Assembly: GCA_015039365.1 (NCBI GenBank)
Contig: WION01000106.1
Coordinates: 91,061 to 155,060 of the forward strand
DNA length: 64,000 nt
Reading direction: 5' to 3'
From: Amanita rubescens
Taxonomy: Eukaryota > Basidiomycota > Agaricomycetes > Agaricales > Amanitaceae
In this document: piece after piece, positions 32,403 through 42,923 of the stretch
Position numbering within the stretch: the stretch's first letter is position 1
Layout: each line of letters begins with the position of its first letter
Notes under the pieces: model-generated
The model's input: only the letters and a program-made list of their open reading frames with translations
Database searches by the model: none
Told to the model about the DNA's origin: nothing
Position numbers and translations under genes: made by a program

Positions 32403-32687
32403 TTACACTTTTTCCGCGTTGTCGCAGGTAACTTTGGAGCTCGGGATGCCCGGGTAGCCGCCCCACCTCAAATGGGGACATGAATTCAAATAGATATGTG
32501 TTTCTCCGTACATCCCCAAGGAGTCGTAGTGTCTATTCTCTTTTAGGAGATCAGCAGTGGATGCGTTCGGGGTATTCGGTGACGTCACGGGAATAATGAT
32601 CAATTGAGCTGATTCGACGACGTTCGCCGAAGTGACTAGTAGGAGGCATCGGCGTGAGCAGAGGAAAAAAGGTATATTCGATCTCAT
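32403..32687 (-). CDS. Small ORF inside the right inverted repeat, possible signal peptide
   Basis: 94 codons from ATG 32687 (MRSNIPFFLCSRRCLLLVTS) to TAA. The start has a hydrophobic segment with basic flanks. The left inverted repeat has the matching DNA but with GTG in place of ATG and a roughly 85-bp insertion, so the frame is not conserved there. It could be an upstream exon of the large minus gene or a chance frame. Confidence 0.3.
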   Translation of the reverse strand: MRSNIPFFLCSRRCLLLVTSANVVESAQLIIIPVTSPNTPNASTADLLKENRHYDSLGMYGETHIYLNSCPHLRWGGYPGIPSSKVTCDNAEKV

Positions 32688-33057
32688 TCTGGTGGTTTAA
32701 TTTATCACTAACCACCAGGTGCTGGGGAGAAGAGGAAGTCCATGTAATTCAGTGGTAGCAGTACATTAAGGACACCATTAATGTATTAGAATCCAGATAA
32801 TGCATGACGGAAGACTCGAGGAGGGCGAGTTGGACGACAGTTCAAAATACGCGTCACTCTAGGCCGCGCGAACAACAACTCTTATGTCGGTTGTTATCAT
32901 TCTTCTATCAGTCGCAACATCAGTCATTACACCACGTTCAAACGTGAGTACGGCTCTATTTACTCATTGGAACGCGATATACTTCAACTATTATCTTTCA
33001 GTAATCCCTCCAACCGTAAAACGTGAGTACGGCTCTATTGCCTTCAGTGACCGCGAG
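32578..33057 (+). repeat. Right inverted repeat of the 18-kb block
   Basis: Reverse-complement partner of 15656-16195. It covers the beginning of the minus ORF at 32403-32687 and the 5' exons and first introns of the plus gene at 32804-34196. On this side the plus gene continues beyond the repeat, so the original repeat may have been longer. Confidence 0.85.
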
Positions 33058-34196
33058 AATCAATAAACACAGTCCTTTACTTCTACCATCACCGATCACC
33101 CACCACCACTACAAAGTTTCGTAGCTAGACCGTAAAAAAGTAAGCGCGGTCTTATTTGCTCTATTGACCGCAAGAATTGACTTTCAGCGTGTTAGAACGT
33201 GACTGCTTCCTCCACCACCACAATCGTTCAGTCACCGCTTATAAAGGTGAGTACGGTCTTGTTTGCTTTGAATGACGGCGAGGACTTATTTACTTAGCAC
33301 TCGTCTTCAACTACCACCAAGTCCGTCCGCAACAAAATGAAGTTTGACACTGAAAAGTAAGTACCCGGGTCAACGTACAATGTATTAATCTTCTTACAGT
33401 CGCAGACTGCTGGCGTCTACGCAGGAAGGTAGCGAGAGAACGGTGGACTACGGTAACGGTTCTCCGGTGAGTGTCGAATCCTTCGTTCTGCGTCGTTTTG
33501 CTAACGGGTCATAGCGTGTGCTCCTTTCCTCTTCGTCTGGTACGCCCGTACTGGATTTCAACGCCGAATGCAGGGAAAGATTCGTACAGGAAGATGGCGA
33601 GAGAACGGTGGATCACTCTCCGGTGAGTGTAAAATCCTTCGTTGTCCGTCGTTCTGCTAACGGGTCATAGTCTGTGCTCCATTCCTCTTCGTCTGGTGGC
33701 CCCATACTCGATTTCAATGCCGAAGGCAGATTCAACACCGAAGGCAGCGGGAGATTTGTAGGGACAAATGATCACGGTAACGGTTATCCAGTGAGTATCG
33801 AATCTTTCCTTCTCTGTCATTTTGCTAACGGTGCCATAGCCTGTCTTCCATTTCTCCTCGTCTGGCAGCCGCGTACTCGATTTCAACACCACAACTCTTT
33901 CACACATAAATAACTTATCTGCCCCACATGTTCCTCAGAACGTTATGTCGCCAGATACGACCGACACATACGAGAACAGCTCCGGCGTCGAAGGCGATGT
34001 CGATTACGATACCAATGGAGATGATACCGACACAGACGCGTCGCAGTTCAGTATTCCGCGCTGCACAAGCATCGGGCGCAATGACGTCTACGACGCCGAT
34101 ATAGACGATAGTGGTAGCGTCTATCATAACCTCGAGAGTGACGACGGCTATGACGCCGATGATGAAGATGATGGAGACAATACCAACAGCATCTAG
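32804..34196 (+). CDS. Unrecognised protein from a gene with serially duplicated introns
   Basis: Starts MTEDSRRASWTTVQNTRHSR at 32804 and ends with a strongly acidic tail (DGYDADDEDDGDNTNSI, TAG at 34194-34196). Seven or more introns of 48-58 nt fall into two look-alike series. One starts GTGAGTACGGTCT (32944, 33023, 33140, 33247). The other starts GTGAGTGTCGAATCCTTCG and ends CTAACGGGTCATAG (33467-33514, 33623-33670, 33791-33839). Exons between the second series repeat SSSSGxPxLDFNAE. The last four exons join in frame; phases at the first few junctions are uncertain. Function unknown. Confidence 0.55.
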
Positions 34197-34429
34197 GACC
34201 GTTTGTTATTGGTTTCCTTGACCGCACGCTCTCCTTCTTGCTATCTTGCTATCGAAGAGTCATTGGGGACTCACTGTACATACTAGTTGTTTTTATACGC
34301 AGTGCTTTCTTGCTATCGTATTAGGATTCTATACATATAGATGTTATCAATTATAATAGTATTATGTATTTACAATTGCGGCAACTACGTGAAATGCAAT
34401 GTATTTTAACGTACATATCTAATCTCATG
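34197..34429. other. AT-rich spacer
   Basis: AT-rich DNA without frames. Read on the minus strand it loosely resembles the AT-rich tail of the LINE 3' region (15480-15650), sharing ATTGTAAATA, so it may be the end of an inverted LINE relic. Confidence 0.3.
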
Positions 34430-34680
34430 GTAATGCGTGGCGATGGGTGGCCAACGCGTTAGCCACGAGTGGGCAACGAGTTGGGGAAATTGGGGATTTG
34501 GAAGGTTAATGAATTATCATGTGCGACCCACGCACTACTTTTGGATGGATTCGTTACCATGCATGGGACAAAAAAAATGGGAAAATGACCATAATGCATG
34601 GCCATGCATGATAACGCGTGGCCACGCGTGGTCATTAATTGGCCACGCGTGGGATGGATGATCACGCACAATTTTTCCCA
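34430..34680. repeat. ACGCGT / GCATGC palindromic array, second copy
   Basis: Dense ACGCGT, GGCCACGCGTGG, GGCCATGCATG and GATCACGC words, like those at 15130-15460. The minus strand beyond it (34681-34715) reads GCGAAATTGGACCAAACCTAA, close to the LINE ORF2 stop region. This is probably the 3' region of a related LINE in minus orientation. Confidence 0.5.
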
Positions 34681-34687
34681 ATGTTTA

Positions 34688-35439
34688 GGTTTGGTCCAAT
34701 TTCGCGCAACATAAGCGAGACATGACAGACCTCAAAAAGCTCTTAGGAAATGACAGCAACTTGACGTACATCACCACCTTTGTCAAGAAAACAAAATGGA
34801 TACCGTGGACGTTAAAACAAGATAAAAAACAACCAGCGCAAAGCAACCTGTTTAATGGATACATGACACACGAACGGCAGGGGAACAGGCGCTTAGCACC
34901 AAGGGAACGAAATGCCCAAAGCAACAGGGAACACGCAACGGGAGACGGGGCTCGAAGGGTAGAAGGAGAATGGAACACATATGACAGAGGAGACATACGC
35001 AGTTGGCTAACGAGCAACAGAGGCAGCGAGGGGGCAAGGCAAAGTGGGAGGGAAAGGACCGAGGGGGAAGGCAGAGAGGGTGAGGCAGGGCGGGGTGATA
35101 CCACTGGCGGGGAATGGGGACGAAGTGGTGGGAGGTGAGGCGAGGTGAGACGAGGCAGAACGGGAGCGGGGTGATAAAAGACGGGGCAAGGCAACGATGA
35201 ACAATGCACAGTGAGTGTGCGCTTCTACCATCTAACCACACGACCTTCCGTCGTAAACACCATTTCAATCCCACACTACGCACCAACTACGGGGCGTATT
35301 CCTCAGCGGATGATGAAGACAGTGAAACACAGGTATATTACAAAGATGTATTCTACATACGATCATGCCCTACCATGCGCTACGAGCGCCATGGGGCCTA
35401 AACAAGGAAGGAAAAAAAAAAAAAAAAAAAAAAAAAAAA
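34688..35439 (+). mobile_element. 5'-truncated LINE tail with 28-nt poly(A)
   Basis: A plus frame starting NFAQHKRDMTDLKKLLGN and containing YITTFVKKTKWIPW has the look of the last residues of a LINE ORF2. It runs on as a basic, Gly/Arg-rich frame to about 35138. Positions 35412-35439 are 28 consecutive A, and F-box coding sequence follows at once. The shape is that of a 5'-truncated LINE insertion. The first 25 bp overlap a possible minus-strand LINE end, so the left edge is uncertain. Confidence 0.55.
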
Positions 35440-35440
35440 C

Positions 35441-36970
35441 ACGGTCGCCTCAAAAATACCTACCGAAACGCTATGTGATATATTTCTCCTCCTATGCGAC
35501 GGGCCTATTGCTCTCCACGAGTTGAGGAACATATCGCGCTCCCACGAGTTCCCGTGGGCCGTAGGACAAGTTTGCAGGCACTGGAGATGGGCATTTGTGT
35601 ACTACCCAGCTTTATGGTCCGCTCTCTCTTTCGAGGAACCCCAGCCCGAGATCCGTGACCTTAGTGTTACTTACGTCGCTGAAATGAACCGACGTGCGGA
35701 AATATACCTCAAACGCTCCAAACAGCAGCCTCTCACCTTACTTGTTAGCGTACCGGGTCCGACAATCAACGACAAAATTTATTCACCCATTTGGGGAATG
35801 TTGTTATCGTGCTCAGATCGTTGGAAATGGGCAGATCTGGATATAGAAAATCAGTCCCTGATAAATGGTCTTGTCGAACGCAGGAAGAAAATGTCGATTC
35901 TCGAGTCGCTGACAATCGTTATATACGATATCCAAGATCATAAGTACGGCACCGCCTTCGAAATCGCGCCGCACCTCACCCAACTAAACCTGAACTATGA
36001 CAATACGAGAGACGCGGCATGCGGGACGTTGGAAAGATGGCCGTTTCCCTGGGCACAGTTGACCAAGCTCACGATAGACCAACCCTATCTAGAATTTGCT
36101 AACAGTGATGCACTCCGATCATTTCTACTTCAGTTTCAAAATGTCGAAGAGCTACACTTCGACGTATTTTTCGTCGATGTTGATTCTGACATTCCCGAAT
36201 GTCCAGCTGTTCGCTTTTCTCGTCTCAAACTCTTTGGAATCTCGCTTGCTGTTTCCTGGATGCTTTCATTCTTTGAAGCGCCCATACTGGAACATCTCTC
36301 CGTCTGCGACGGTTTTGAGGACATGAATGACCATAACCATGTTGAAGAAATATTATCTTTTGTCCAACGTTCTTCCTGTCGCATTCGCCGCTTGTCACTT
36401 CAAGATTGTACGGCCGATGTGGCTCAGAACATCATGGAGGTGCTGGACCATGTGGAGGGGCTCTCCGTCGAGCCATATTTCGATGTGCAACCGGGATACG
36501 CCCATTGCATTATACGGGACATCGCAGACTCCGGCGGCATCTGTCCCAACCTGCAGCTGCTGGAGGTGTCGTGTTGTCCTGGATACTTTGATGATGTTGT
36601 ACTGGCAGCGACTTGTGTTCTCAGTGCACGGTGCACGGAATCGAGGTCCAGGCGCAGCATTGTGCCACTCAAGAAATTAATTATCACAGTAGATTGGGAT
36701 GGTTGCAACTGTGGCCACTGCAGTGCTTTGAACAAGGCATCAGGAGCCATTGATACGGCATTGAAACATATGTGCCTTCACCCATCTTTCAGTGTCTTTT
36801 CTCTTGACAGTGACAGGTGGGGCCGTACATTGACCGTTCATGCTTCGATTGCTGGCGCCCAGGTTGATCTTACTATCCACTACCCCGACGATCCCAATGC
36901 ATACCAGTACTACTCTGAGCAAAGCTGCAGACACATTAGTATTTTAGAAAGTGAACGCACACAGGAATAG
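35441..36970 (+). pseudogene. F-box protein gene, beheaded by the LINE poly(A)
   Basis: An open frame of 509 codons starts directly after the poly(A) and ends TAG at 36968-36970. It opens inside the F-box (TVASKIPTETLCDIFLLL, then VGQVCRHWRWAFVYYPALW), as in agaricomycete F-box proteins that link SCF ubiquitin ligases to targets. The remainder is LRR-like. There is no ATG in this frame between the stop at 35399-35401 and the F-box, so the native start and leader are missing. Translation would need a spliced or non-ATG start. The rest of the frame is undamaged, which implies a recent insertion. Confidence 0.75.
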
Positions 36971-37102
36971 CTTTTTGTTAACTATAATTCACGAATTAGC
37001 GAGTCAGACGAAATTTGTTACATTTCACATGATCGTCCGCAGGGATACGATTCGTGGTAGTCCCCGCAGACCCAAACTTAGGGTTAGGTCACAACTCTGA
37101 CA

Positions 37103-38584
37103 ATGCCACCTCGAAAAAAGCCAATGCCAAAGCCTTCCACGAGCGCTCGGAACCTTCACAAAGGAACCCGAAATGGCGCTCATCTCACTTATTCACGCGC
37201 CATCCAATCATCTGAGAGCACTGCGGGATACAATGTCACCAGGCCCCGTGCTTTGCGCGCTCGATCACGACGCTCACCACCTACTACTATCCATAGCCTC
37301 CCTTTGGAGATCCTCAGCGAAATTTTCATTTTTGCCTTGCCAACCGACCAGGAGCTTTACCGCAGGTCACAGTCTTACGAGGGACGAAATATGATATATC
37401 CGACTCTCGTATTCTGCGCAGTGTGCTCTTCATGGCGGTTTCTTGCGTTTTCCACCCCTCGATTGTGGAATACGGTCCTCATCCATATCCCACATGACAT
37501 AAACGAGGCCCAGGCTAAAAGGAAGGCCACCCACCTTGCTCAATGGATCGAACGCTCTTGTTCGCTTCCTATTACACTACACATATCCAGTGACATCATC
37601 AAGTGGAAAGGTCTCGAAGCTCCCATTATATCAGCTATCAATGACCACGCTGCTCGTTGGGAATCATTGTATTCCTATTCTCGAGATTTTCAACCATCAT
37701 CGTCTTTGTTTCAGTTTGATGGATTTCACTCATTGCGGCGATTATATTATCCCTATTTGGATCCTGTGTCGTGTGCAAATGAAACCGTTCTTTGGGCTCA
37801 TCTCACGCACCTCCAAATTCGGAAATGCATACCTTGTCGGAATGCAGCAATGGTTTTCATGAAGTGTCCGAATCTAGCGTATGTATCGATCTTTGTTATA
37901 TCATCGGCAATTGGACAAAGTACAGTTCCCATAATCTTGAAAGACTTAGTCACCTTCCACCTTAACACGCACGGCCAGAACTGTCTCCCAACACTCGTTG
38001 ACCAGCTTTCTTTGCCCTCTGTACGAGAAATTTCCATTAATAAAATTTCGCCAGGAGATATCCAACCGCTCTTAAACCTGTTTACTCGATCATCTTGTTC
38101 CCTTGACAAGTTGGAGATTTTTGGATTATTCCTCTCGTCAGGAGACTACCTCGACGTCCTCACACACTCATCTTGCGATTCACTCACTTCGCTCACCTTA
38201 CGCCCCTCATTTTGTAACGCGGGTGGGTCAGTTGACGAAGTGCTTCCAAGACTCGCCTTACACCGAAATGACACCGTGTGCCATCATTTAACATTCTTGG
38301 CAATCGGCTATTGTATTCCAACCCCGTTACACTCCGCATTACTGGATATGGTGGAGTCCCGAATTAAATCGCGTACTGGCCAGGTACCAGAAGAACCGGC
38401 GCTTCATTTTCTCCAGCTTCACGTCAAATATCTCAGGAAGAACACGGCAGAATGGAATAAGGTTGGGAGGGGGAGCGGAATGGAATACAGCCGTGAAAGA
38501 TTCGCACCTGGTCGCCTCTCAGTTCGGTTTCGAAGACAAGGCTTCAGGGAGCCGCCTAACTTCGAGGAGCTGTTTTGGTCATGA
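37103..38584 (+). CDS. F-box protein, intact
   Basis: 493 residues in one exon. A basic leader (MPPRKKPMPKPSTSARN) precedes the F-box at about residues 65-120 (IHSLPLEILSEIFIFALP, CAVCSSWRFLAFSTPRLWN). The remainder has irregular leucine-rich character typical of fungal F-box substrate adaptors. The target is unknown. It lies 132 bp downstream of another F-box gene in the same orientation but is only distantly similar, so the two are old paralogues. A broken copy of its leader and early coding region lies at 5816-5907. Confidence 0.88.
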   Translation: MPPRKKPMPKPSTSARNLHKGTRNGAHLTYSRAIQSSESTAGYNVTRPRALRARSRRSPPTTIHSLPLEILSEIFIFALPTDQELYRRSQSYEGRNMIYPTLVFCAVCSSWRFLAFSTPRLWNTVLIHIPHDINEAQAKRKATHLAQWIERSCSLPITLHISSDIIKWKGLEAPIISAINDHAARWESLYSYSRDFQPSSSLFQFDGFHSLRRLYYPYLDPVSCANETVLWAHLTHLQIRKCIPCRNAAMVFMKCPNLAYVSIFVISSAIGQSTVPIILKDLVTFHLNTHGQNCLPTLVDQLSLPSVREISINKISPGDIQPLLNLFTRSSCSLDKLEIFGLFLSSGDYLDVLTHSSCDSLTSLTLRPSFCNAGGSVDEVLPRLALHRNDTVCHHLTFLAIGYCIPTPLHSALLDMVESRIKSRTGQVPEEPALHFLQLHVKYLRKNTAEWNKVGRGSGMEYSRERFAPGRLSVRFRRQGFREPPNFEELFWS

Positions 38585-39829
38585 TCATAAGGTTGCGTCT
38601 GTCGTTATTACATCACAAATCTCCTCACTATCATAATATGTGATATCCGCAGGACTACTTTGTCCCTTTTCTTCGATAGTTCAGTGACTCAGAATGCTCA
38701 TAAGATCGGAATTGTTTTTCGAACCGCTATGTTTTCTTTGGGATATTCTCTGAACTCTTTTATCGACATACTTCACGGCATTCTCCACCAATAATAGTCT
38801 GGAGCGTCTTGAGCATAGCACCGGCTCAATCAGGATAATGGAGTCATGTTGGCAGTGGGTTCGCGCCGGTGTCTTGCAGATTCAAGATCGACGACGGTTC
38901 ACGACCAAACTGGAAGCATTGTCCAGGGGTAATGTCAACCTCTGAGTGTCATCCAGACACTAATGCAAAGCAGGTTACTTCGTTTTATTCTTGTGCCACC
39001 CCTGCCTACGACAGAGGATCATCAGCACTGGGTGTCCTCAGGAAAGCAAGCGGTGACGCGGTCCGAAGTCACGATGCTCACGACCCTCATCACGTGCACA
39101 AATAATCTGGACGCGTGGCATTGAATCAGGGCCACCGCCACCGCATCTCTTTCTCGTCTTCCACCGTCATCCTCCTTCTACTCCTCTCGCCGTTTTCCTC
39201 CCCTCCCATTCCACGCGGTAGGCCATTTCCTTTCTGGTCTTTTTTCCTCAAGCTTTCAAGCTTCAAGCCTTTCAAGTTTATGAACACAGGCACCATTCGC
39301 CGCCGCATGCCCCTATCACAACATCCGTCCCGACTAGTACTCTGAACGAAGTCTGAATTCTCTCTGACCTTTTTTTCTTCTCACCTGCGCACGATGCCTC
39401 TGTCTAAAAAACGCGCCACTCCATTTCAACTGGGCGGGTGGGTGGGTTAGGAGTAGCATCCTCAAGACGCGCTTTCAACGCAAATTTAAACTCCAAGGGT
39501 GTTCCGTCATCGCGGCGAGAGCGAGCACTATCTGTCTCTAAGTGGCGACACTTGAGTTGACCACCAAGTTCGCCATGAAGTTACGACAACAAGCTTCCAT
39601 GAAGCATTTCAAGACTCTTTGATGTAGAAATCGCGGTGAGATGTGCATCAAGGCGTGAACCAGGCTGATCATGTTTTCAACCGTCAACCGCATTGGGTCG
39701 AGTCTGGTATGTGATAAGTTCTATGACAGATTGGTTCTCACTCGCCATTATAGATGTGATCATGAGATTGAAACGCAGTGCAGCGCCGATACTTGTGACC
39801 GATCTTCGAGAAGACGTGAAGACGGCTTG
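38585..39829. other. Intergenic, no supported gene
   Basis: Short frames only. A pyrimidine-rich stretch at 39140-39280 contains an imperfect AAGCTTTCAAGCTTCAAGC repeat. Confidence 0.3.
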
Positions 39830-40130
39830 ACCGAGAAGTTCTGACATGAAACCGAAACGCCTTCTTAGGTCTCTCGTCCTCTTTGCGCTTGCGCTGCCAC
39901 CAGCTTTATGAGTGCTTTCTACAGAGAAGACATTCGGTAGCCTGAGAAATCTGACGTCAAGAAGCTGAATCGCTAAACTCCTGTTCTCTTGATTCTGTCG
40001 TCTTAACTCGCACCGACAATGGCTTTATGAGCGACTTCAACAAAGAAGACGTTATTCGTTAAGGCGGCATTGACCGAGAAATCTAACATGAAGAGCCTGA
40101 GAACTCTCCTCGTCTGGCGTCGTTGCAAAT
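39830..40130. repeat. Degenerate tandem units of about 120 bp
   Basis: Three diverged units each contain a TGACCGAGAAgTTCTgACAT-like box, a CTC(G/T)TC pyrimidine stretch and GCTTTATGAGyG followed by AGAAGAC. No open frame crosses them. This could be a decayed satellite or a non-coding transcript with repeated structure. Confidence 0.4.
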
Positions 40131-40855
40131 GGTCACTATAAAGTTGATCGCGAAGGCGGCGAACCATCAAAACTCTTGACCTTGAGCGTTGAAGTGTCTT
40201 ATGTGGCTAATGGATTTAATTATTGATTTGGCTGCGGCGGCTAACTTTTCTAGGTTCCCGGGGAAGGTGAGAGCAGCTTGCTGTTCTTTCCTCGTGCTTC
40301 CTTGCCGTGGGCCCCGGGCTTAAGACCGTTCGTCTTTGACGAATGGTCGAACTAAAGCACGTTAAATCCTACAACCTGCATGCCACTCTACTAAAGTAAG
40401 AGGTTTGAATTCTTATTCTGACAGTGAATTAATTAAGGCAAATATAGATCGCTGATTTGGTCCTGTTTCCACGTGCGAAAGGAATGTCTCGACTGCAGGT
40501 ACTTTTCTCTCTCTCTCTTTTTTTTTTTTTTTTGCGTCCCGATAAACGATGCACCAGGCGGCCGATTCGTTCTTCGCTTGATGCTGAGCCACGGGTAATA
40601 CTACGCTTTCCATATAGAGTTACTGGTCATGGTTGGGGATAGATCATTGCGCCCTTCATCTGAACGGGGAGGGATGATGGATTAGGCTCTGCATTGTGTT
40701 CTTTTTCTTTGAATCTCGACTATCACTCTGAAGTTCATGACTCCGCGTTGTCTTGGAGAAGTACATACGACAATACCCAAAATACATCCGCTCCATAGTC
40801 GTAAGTCATGTACACCGCAATACGTCGCTCCCATACATTGAGCAGAGGAGCAAGA
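40131..40855. other. Intergenic, no supported gene
   Basis: Contains a long T run (40517-40532). No splice-consistent exons were found. Confidence 0.3.
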
Positions 40856-41807
40856 TCACCAGGCCAATATCTTTCCATTACCGTCCACGAACTTGCCTGG
40901 GAGAACCGATATGGGCATTTCAATGCCAACGCAAAGCAGCACAGTACTCACCAGTGGCTCCATCTTTTCCGAGCAATGCCCAAGACAACAAAGACTCTGC
41001 GCCTTGCCTGGTCGGTTTCCCTTCTTCATGGAAATCACTCATCCTGCTTTTCGTAAAACCAGGAGACACTGCGTTAACCTTGATTCCTTCCTCTTCCAAC
41101 TCCTGAGCGAGCGTGATCGTGTACGAGTTGACGGCTGCTTTGGAAGCACTGTACCCTACGTCTTGGAGCTGGAGATGAGAAGTGTAACCTCCTTTCAAAG
41201 AGTTGGAAGCCAATTCGCTAGACACGTTGAGAATGACGGCTTGTGGAGAGGCTCGTAGGAGGGGTAAGAACGTTACGGTGGTTTGTACAAGACCAATCAG
41301 GTTAACTTCAATGCAGTCCCGCATGGCAGATACGTCGGCCTTGACGGCGAAGTCTTCCCAAGTCTTGCCCCTCACGCCTGCGCGCAGAATCGTGGTGGTA
41401 GTAGTCCCAGGGTATAGCGAAGTTAAACCCTACCTGCATTGTTGACGAGTACGTCCAAACTTCCCTCACTCTTTTCAATTGTCTCCTTTGCGGCCTTGAC
41501 AGTTTCGATCTTCGTAACATCGAGCAGGACGAACGTGACGTCTAGATTCTCCTTCCTCAGCTTCTCGCTATCGTGATGCGAATAAACAACAATGACTACA
41601 TCCGCGAGACATTACTACTCACGCGGCTTCTCTACCTGCAACGGGCTTCCTAGCTCCAAGATATACTTTGTGGCCTTTTTGCGCCAGAAGGCGAACGAGC
41701 TCATAGCCGATGCCGGTATTGGCGCCTGTGTCAATAACCCAATAGTTAACGACGTTGCGTAGACGGACAAGGCTTTCATTACCTGTGACAAGAATGACTT
41801 TGGACAT
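40856..41807 (-). CDS. Short-chain dehydrogenase/reductase (sniffer/C-factor type), copy C
   Basis: Five-exon SDR with the same intron positions as the copies at 3297-4244 and 4420-5376. ATG at 41807 (MSKVILVTG), spliced TGANTGIG cofactor loop, NNAG, NVSSELASN with the catalytic serine, and YSASK. The last intron joins ATG|K to VDGNGKILAW and TGA at 40856-40858. All active-site residues are present. It is 36 kb from the tandem pair, so the family has spread beyond local duplication. Confidence 0.9.
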
Positions 41808-42923
41808 GACTTTGTAGCGCTTGTTGTTGCTTCAACATGGTGAGGGCGAGATTTATATACTCCAAAATTCCTGCGATTTGCAGCTGACGTGATGGATTTC
41901 AAGTTTGGGTAGCATGGGTATTGGCTGACCAACCGTGCTGTCAACGACAACGTAGCAATGCGGACACTACCATTCAAAGTACTCGTATTCCCTATTCATA
42001 TCATAGTATTTGTCAATGTTCATCACTTGGCGGGTGACATACGCAAATTTGCTTACGTTGTCTAGACATATTCGTAAGCTCGATTCACCTTCATGGGTTT
42101 GTAGACGACGTGATCCTCATGGCGGATCGAAATCAATGCTTAGAGTCCACTTACGTAATCGCCTGTCCATACGCCAGCTGCCACAAATGGCAGTGGCATG
42201 GGAAGTTCGTACCTACCTTCTATAATACATTTGGCTCCACTGGCAAGCGACTCAGGGCCTGTACGAGTAACAAGTTTGGCCACTTCAGTGGAACTGGGCT
42301 CCTCCGTGGGCACTTGATCAATGTTCGACAGCATTCGTGAATTTCAGATCGACTCGGGACCGTCGTATGGATACTTTCTTCCGGAGACTTTGGGTCGTCA
42401 TTTTCATCAAATACATATTTCAGGCACACCACTAGGGCACTGGCAGCTTACCCAATCTCATAACGTCGTATATCCTAGAACCGAGTAACGAGTAACGAGT
42501 TAAATGGATTGAGTCCGATTGACGCACGGAGCTCGCGAAGACAAACACCCATATGTCGCAAGCTGGGCTTGCGATGTTGTCAAGTTACCCCTATCCGCTT
42601 GGGAGCGCCGGAACGGTAAACACGACGGAGCGCGTTGAAATAGGTCTCTTGCCAGTGCAGACGCTGTGATTGGTGAAGGAGGGATTTAATAGAATTATCT
42701 ACTACAGTGTCGATGACAGACGCAATCTCATTACACGGACGGGACCTGGATCAATTTCACCGCCATTGTACATTAATATTTTTAGGAAGTTTATACAATC
42801 CAACACTCACAAAGGATCCAAGATTACACATTCAGATCATATCTTACTATCACATGTCACGGATCCAAATTCCAATCGTACCATAGCGTCTTATACTCCT
42901 GGTAGAGAATACGTCCCACCATA
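41808..42923. other. Intergenic with possible gene fragments
   Basis: Minus frames at 42140-42432 read EVAKLVTRTGPESLASGAKC in one frame and VFDENDDPKSPEESIH in another, overlapping. They could be exons of a decayed gene, but no consistent splice joins them. GTAACGAGTAACGAGT at 42485-42500 is a short direct repeat. Confidence 0.3.

Larger units (their letters stand above)
15656..34196. mobile_element. Candidate large multi-gene element bounded by inverted repeats
   Basis: A left repeat (15656-16195) and an inverted right repeat (32578-33057) enclose about 16.4 kb. Inside lie a DDE/rve integrase gene (26585-28650), a large Cys-rich protein gene (28795-32375), an unknown gene with internal repeats (24581-26490), an Spt5-like KOW gene (20206-23304) and a small CxxC gene broken by an LTR element. 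An integrase between long inverted repeats suggests a transposon. The repeats contain gene sequence, and the left outer end abuts the LINE, so the true termini and target duplication are not visible. The alternative is a chromosomal inverted duplication around an unrelated gene block. Confidence 0.5.

Noticed and set aside
33400..33900. CRISPR-like array from regularly spaced repeats
   Set aside because: The repeats are 48-49-nt GT-AG introns separating coding exons in a eukaryotic gene.
34685..35209. Minus-strand frame of 174 codons
   Set aside because: Ser/Pro/Leu-biased composition typical of a shadow of the Gly/Arg/Glu-rich plus frame. Only its last 12 codons are discussed as a possible LINE end.
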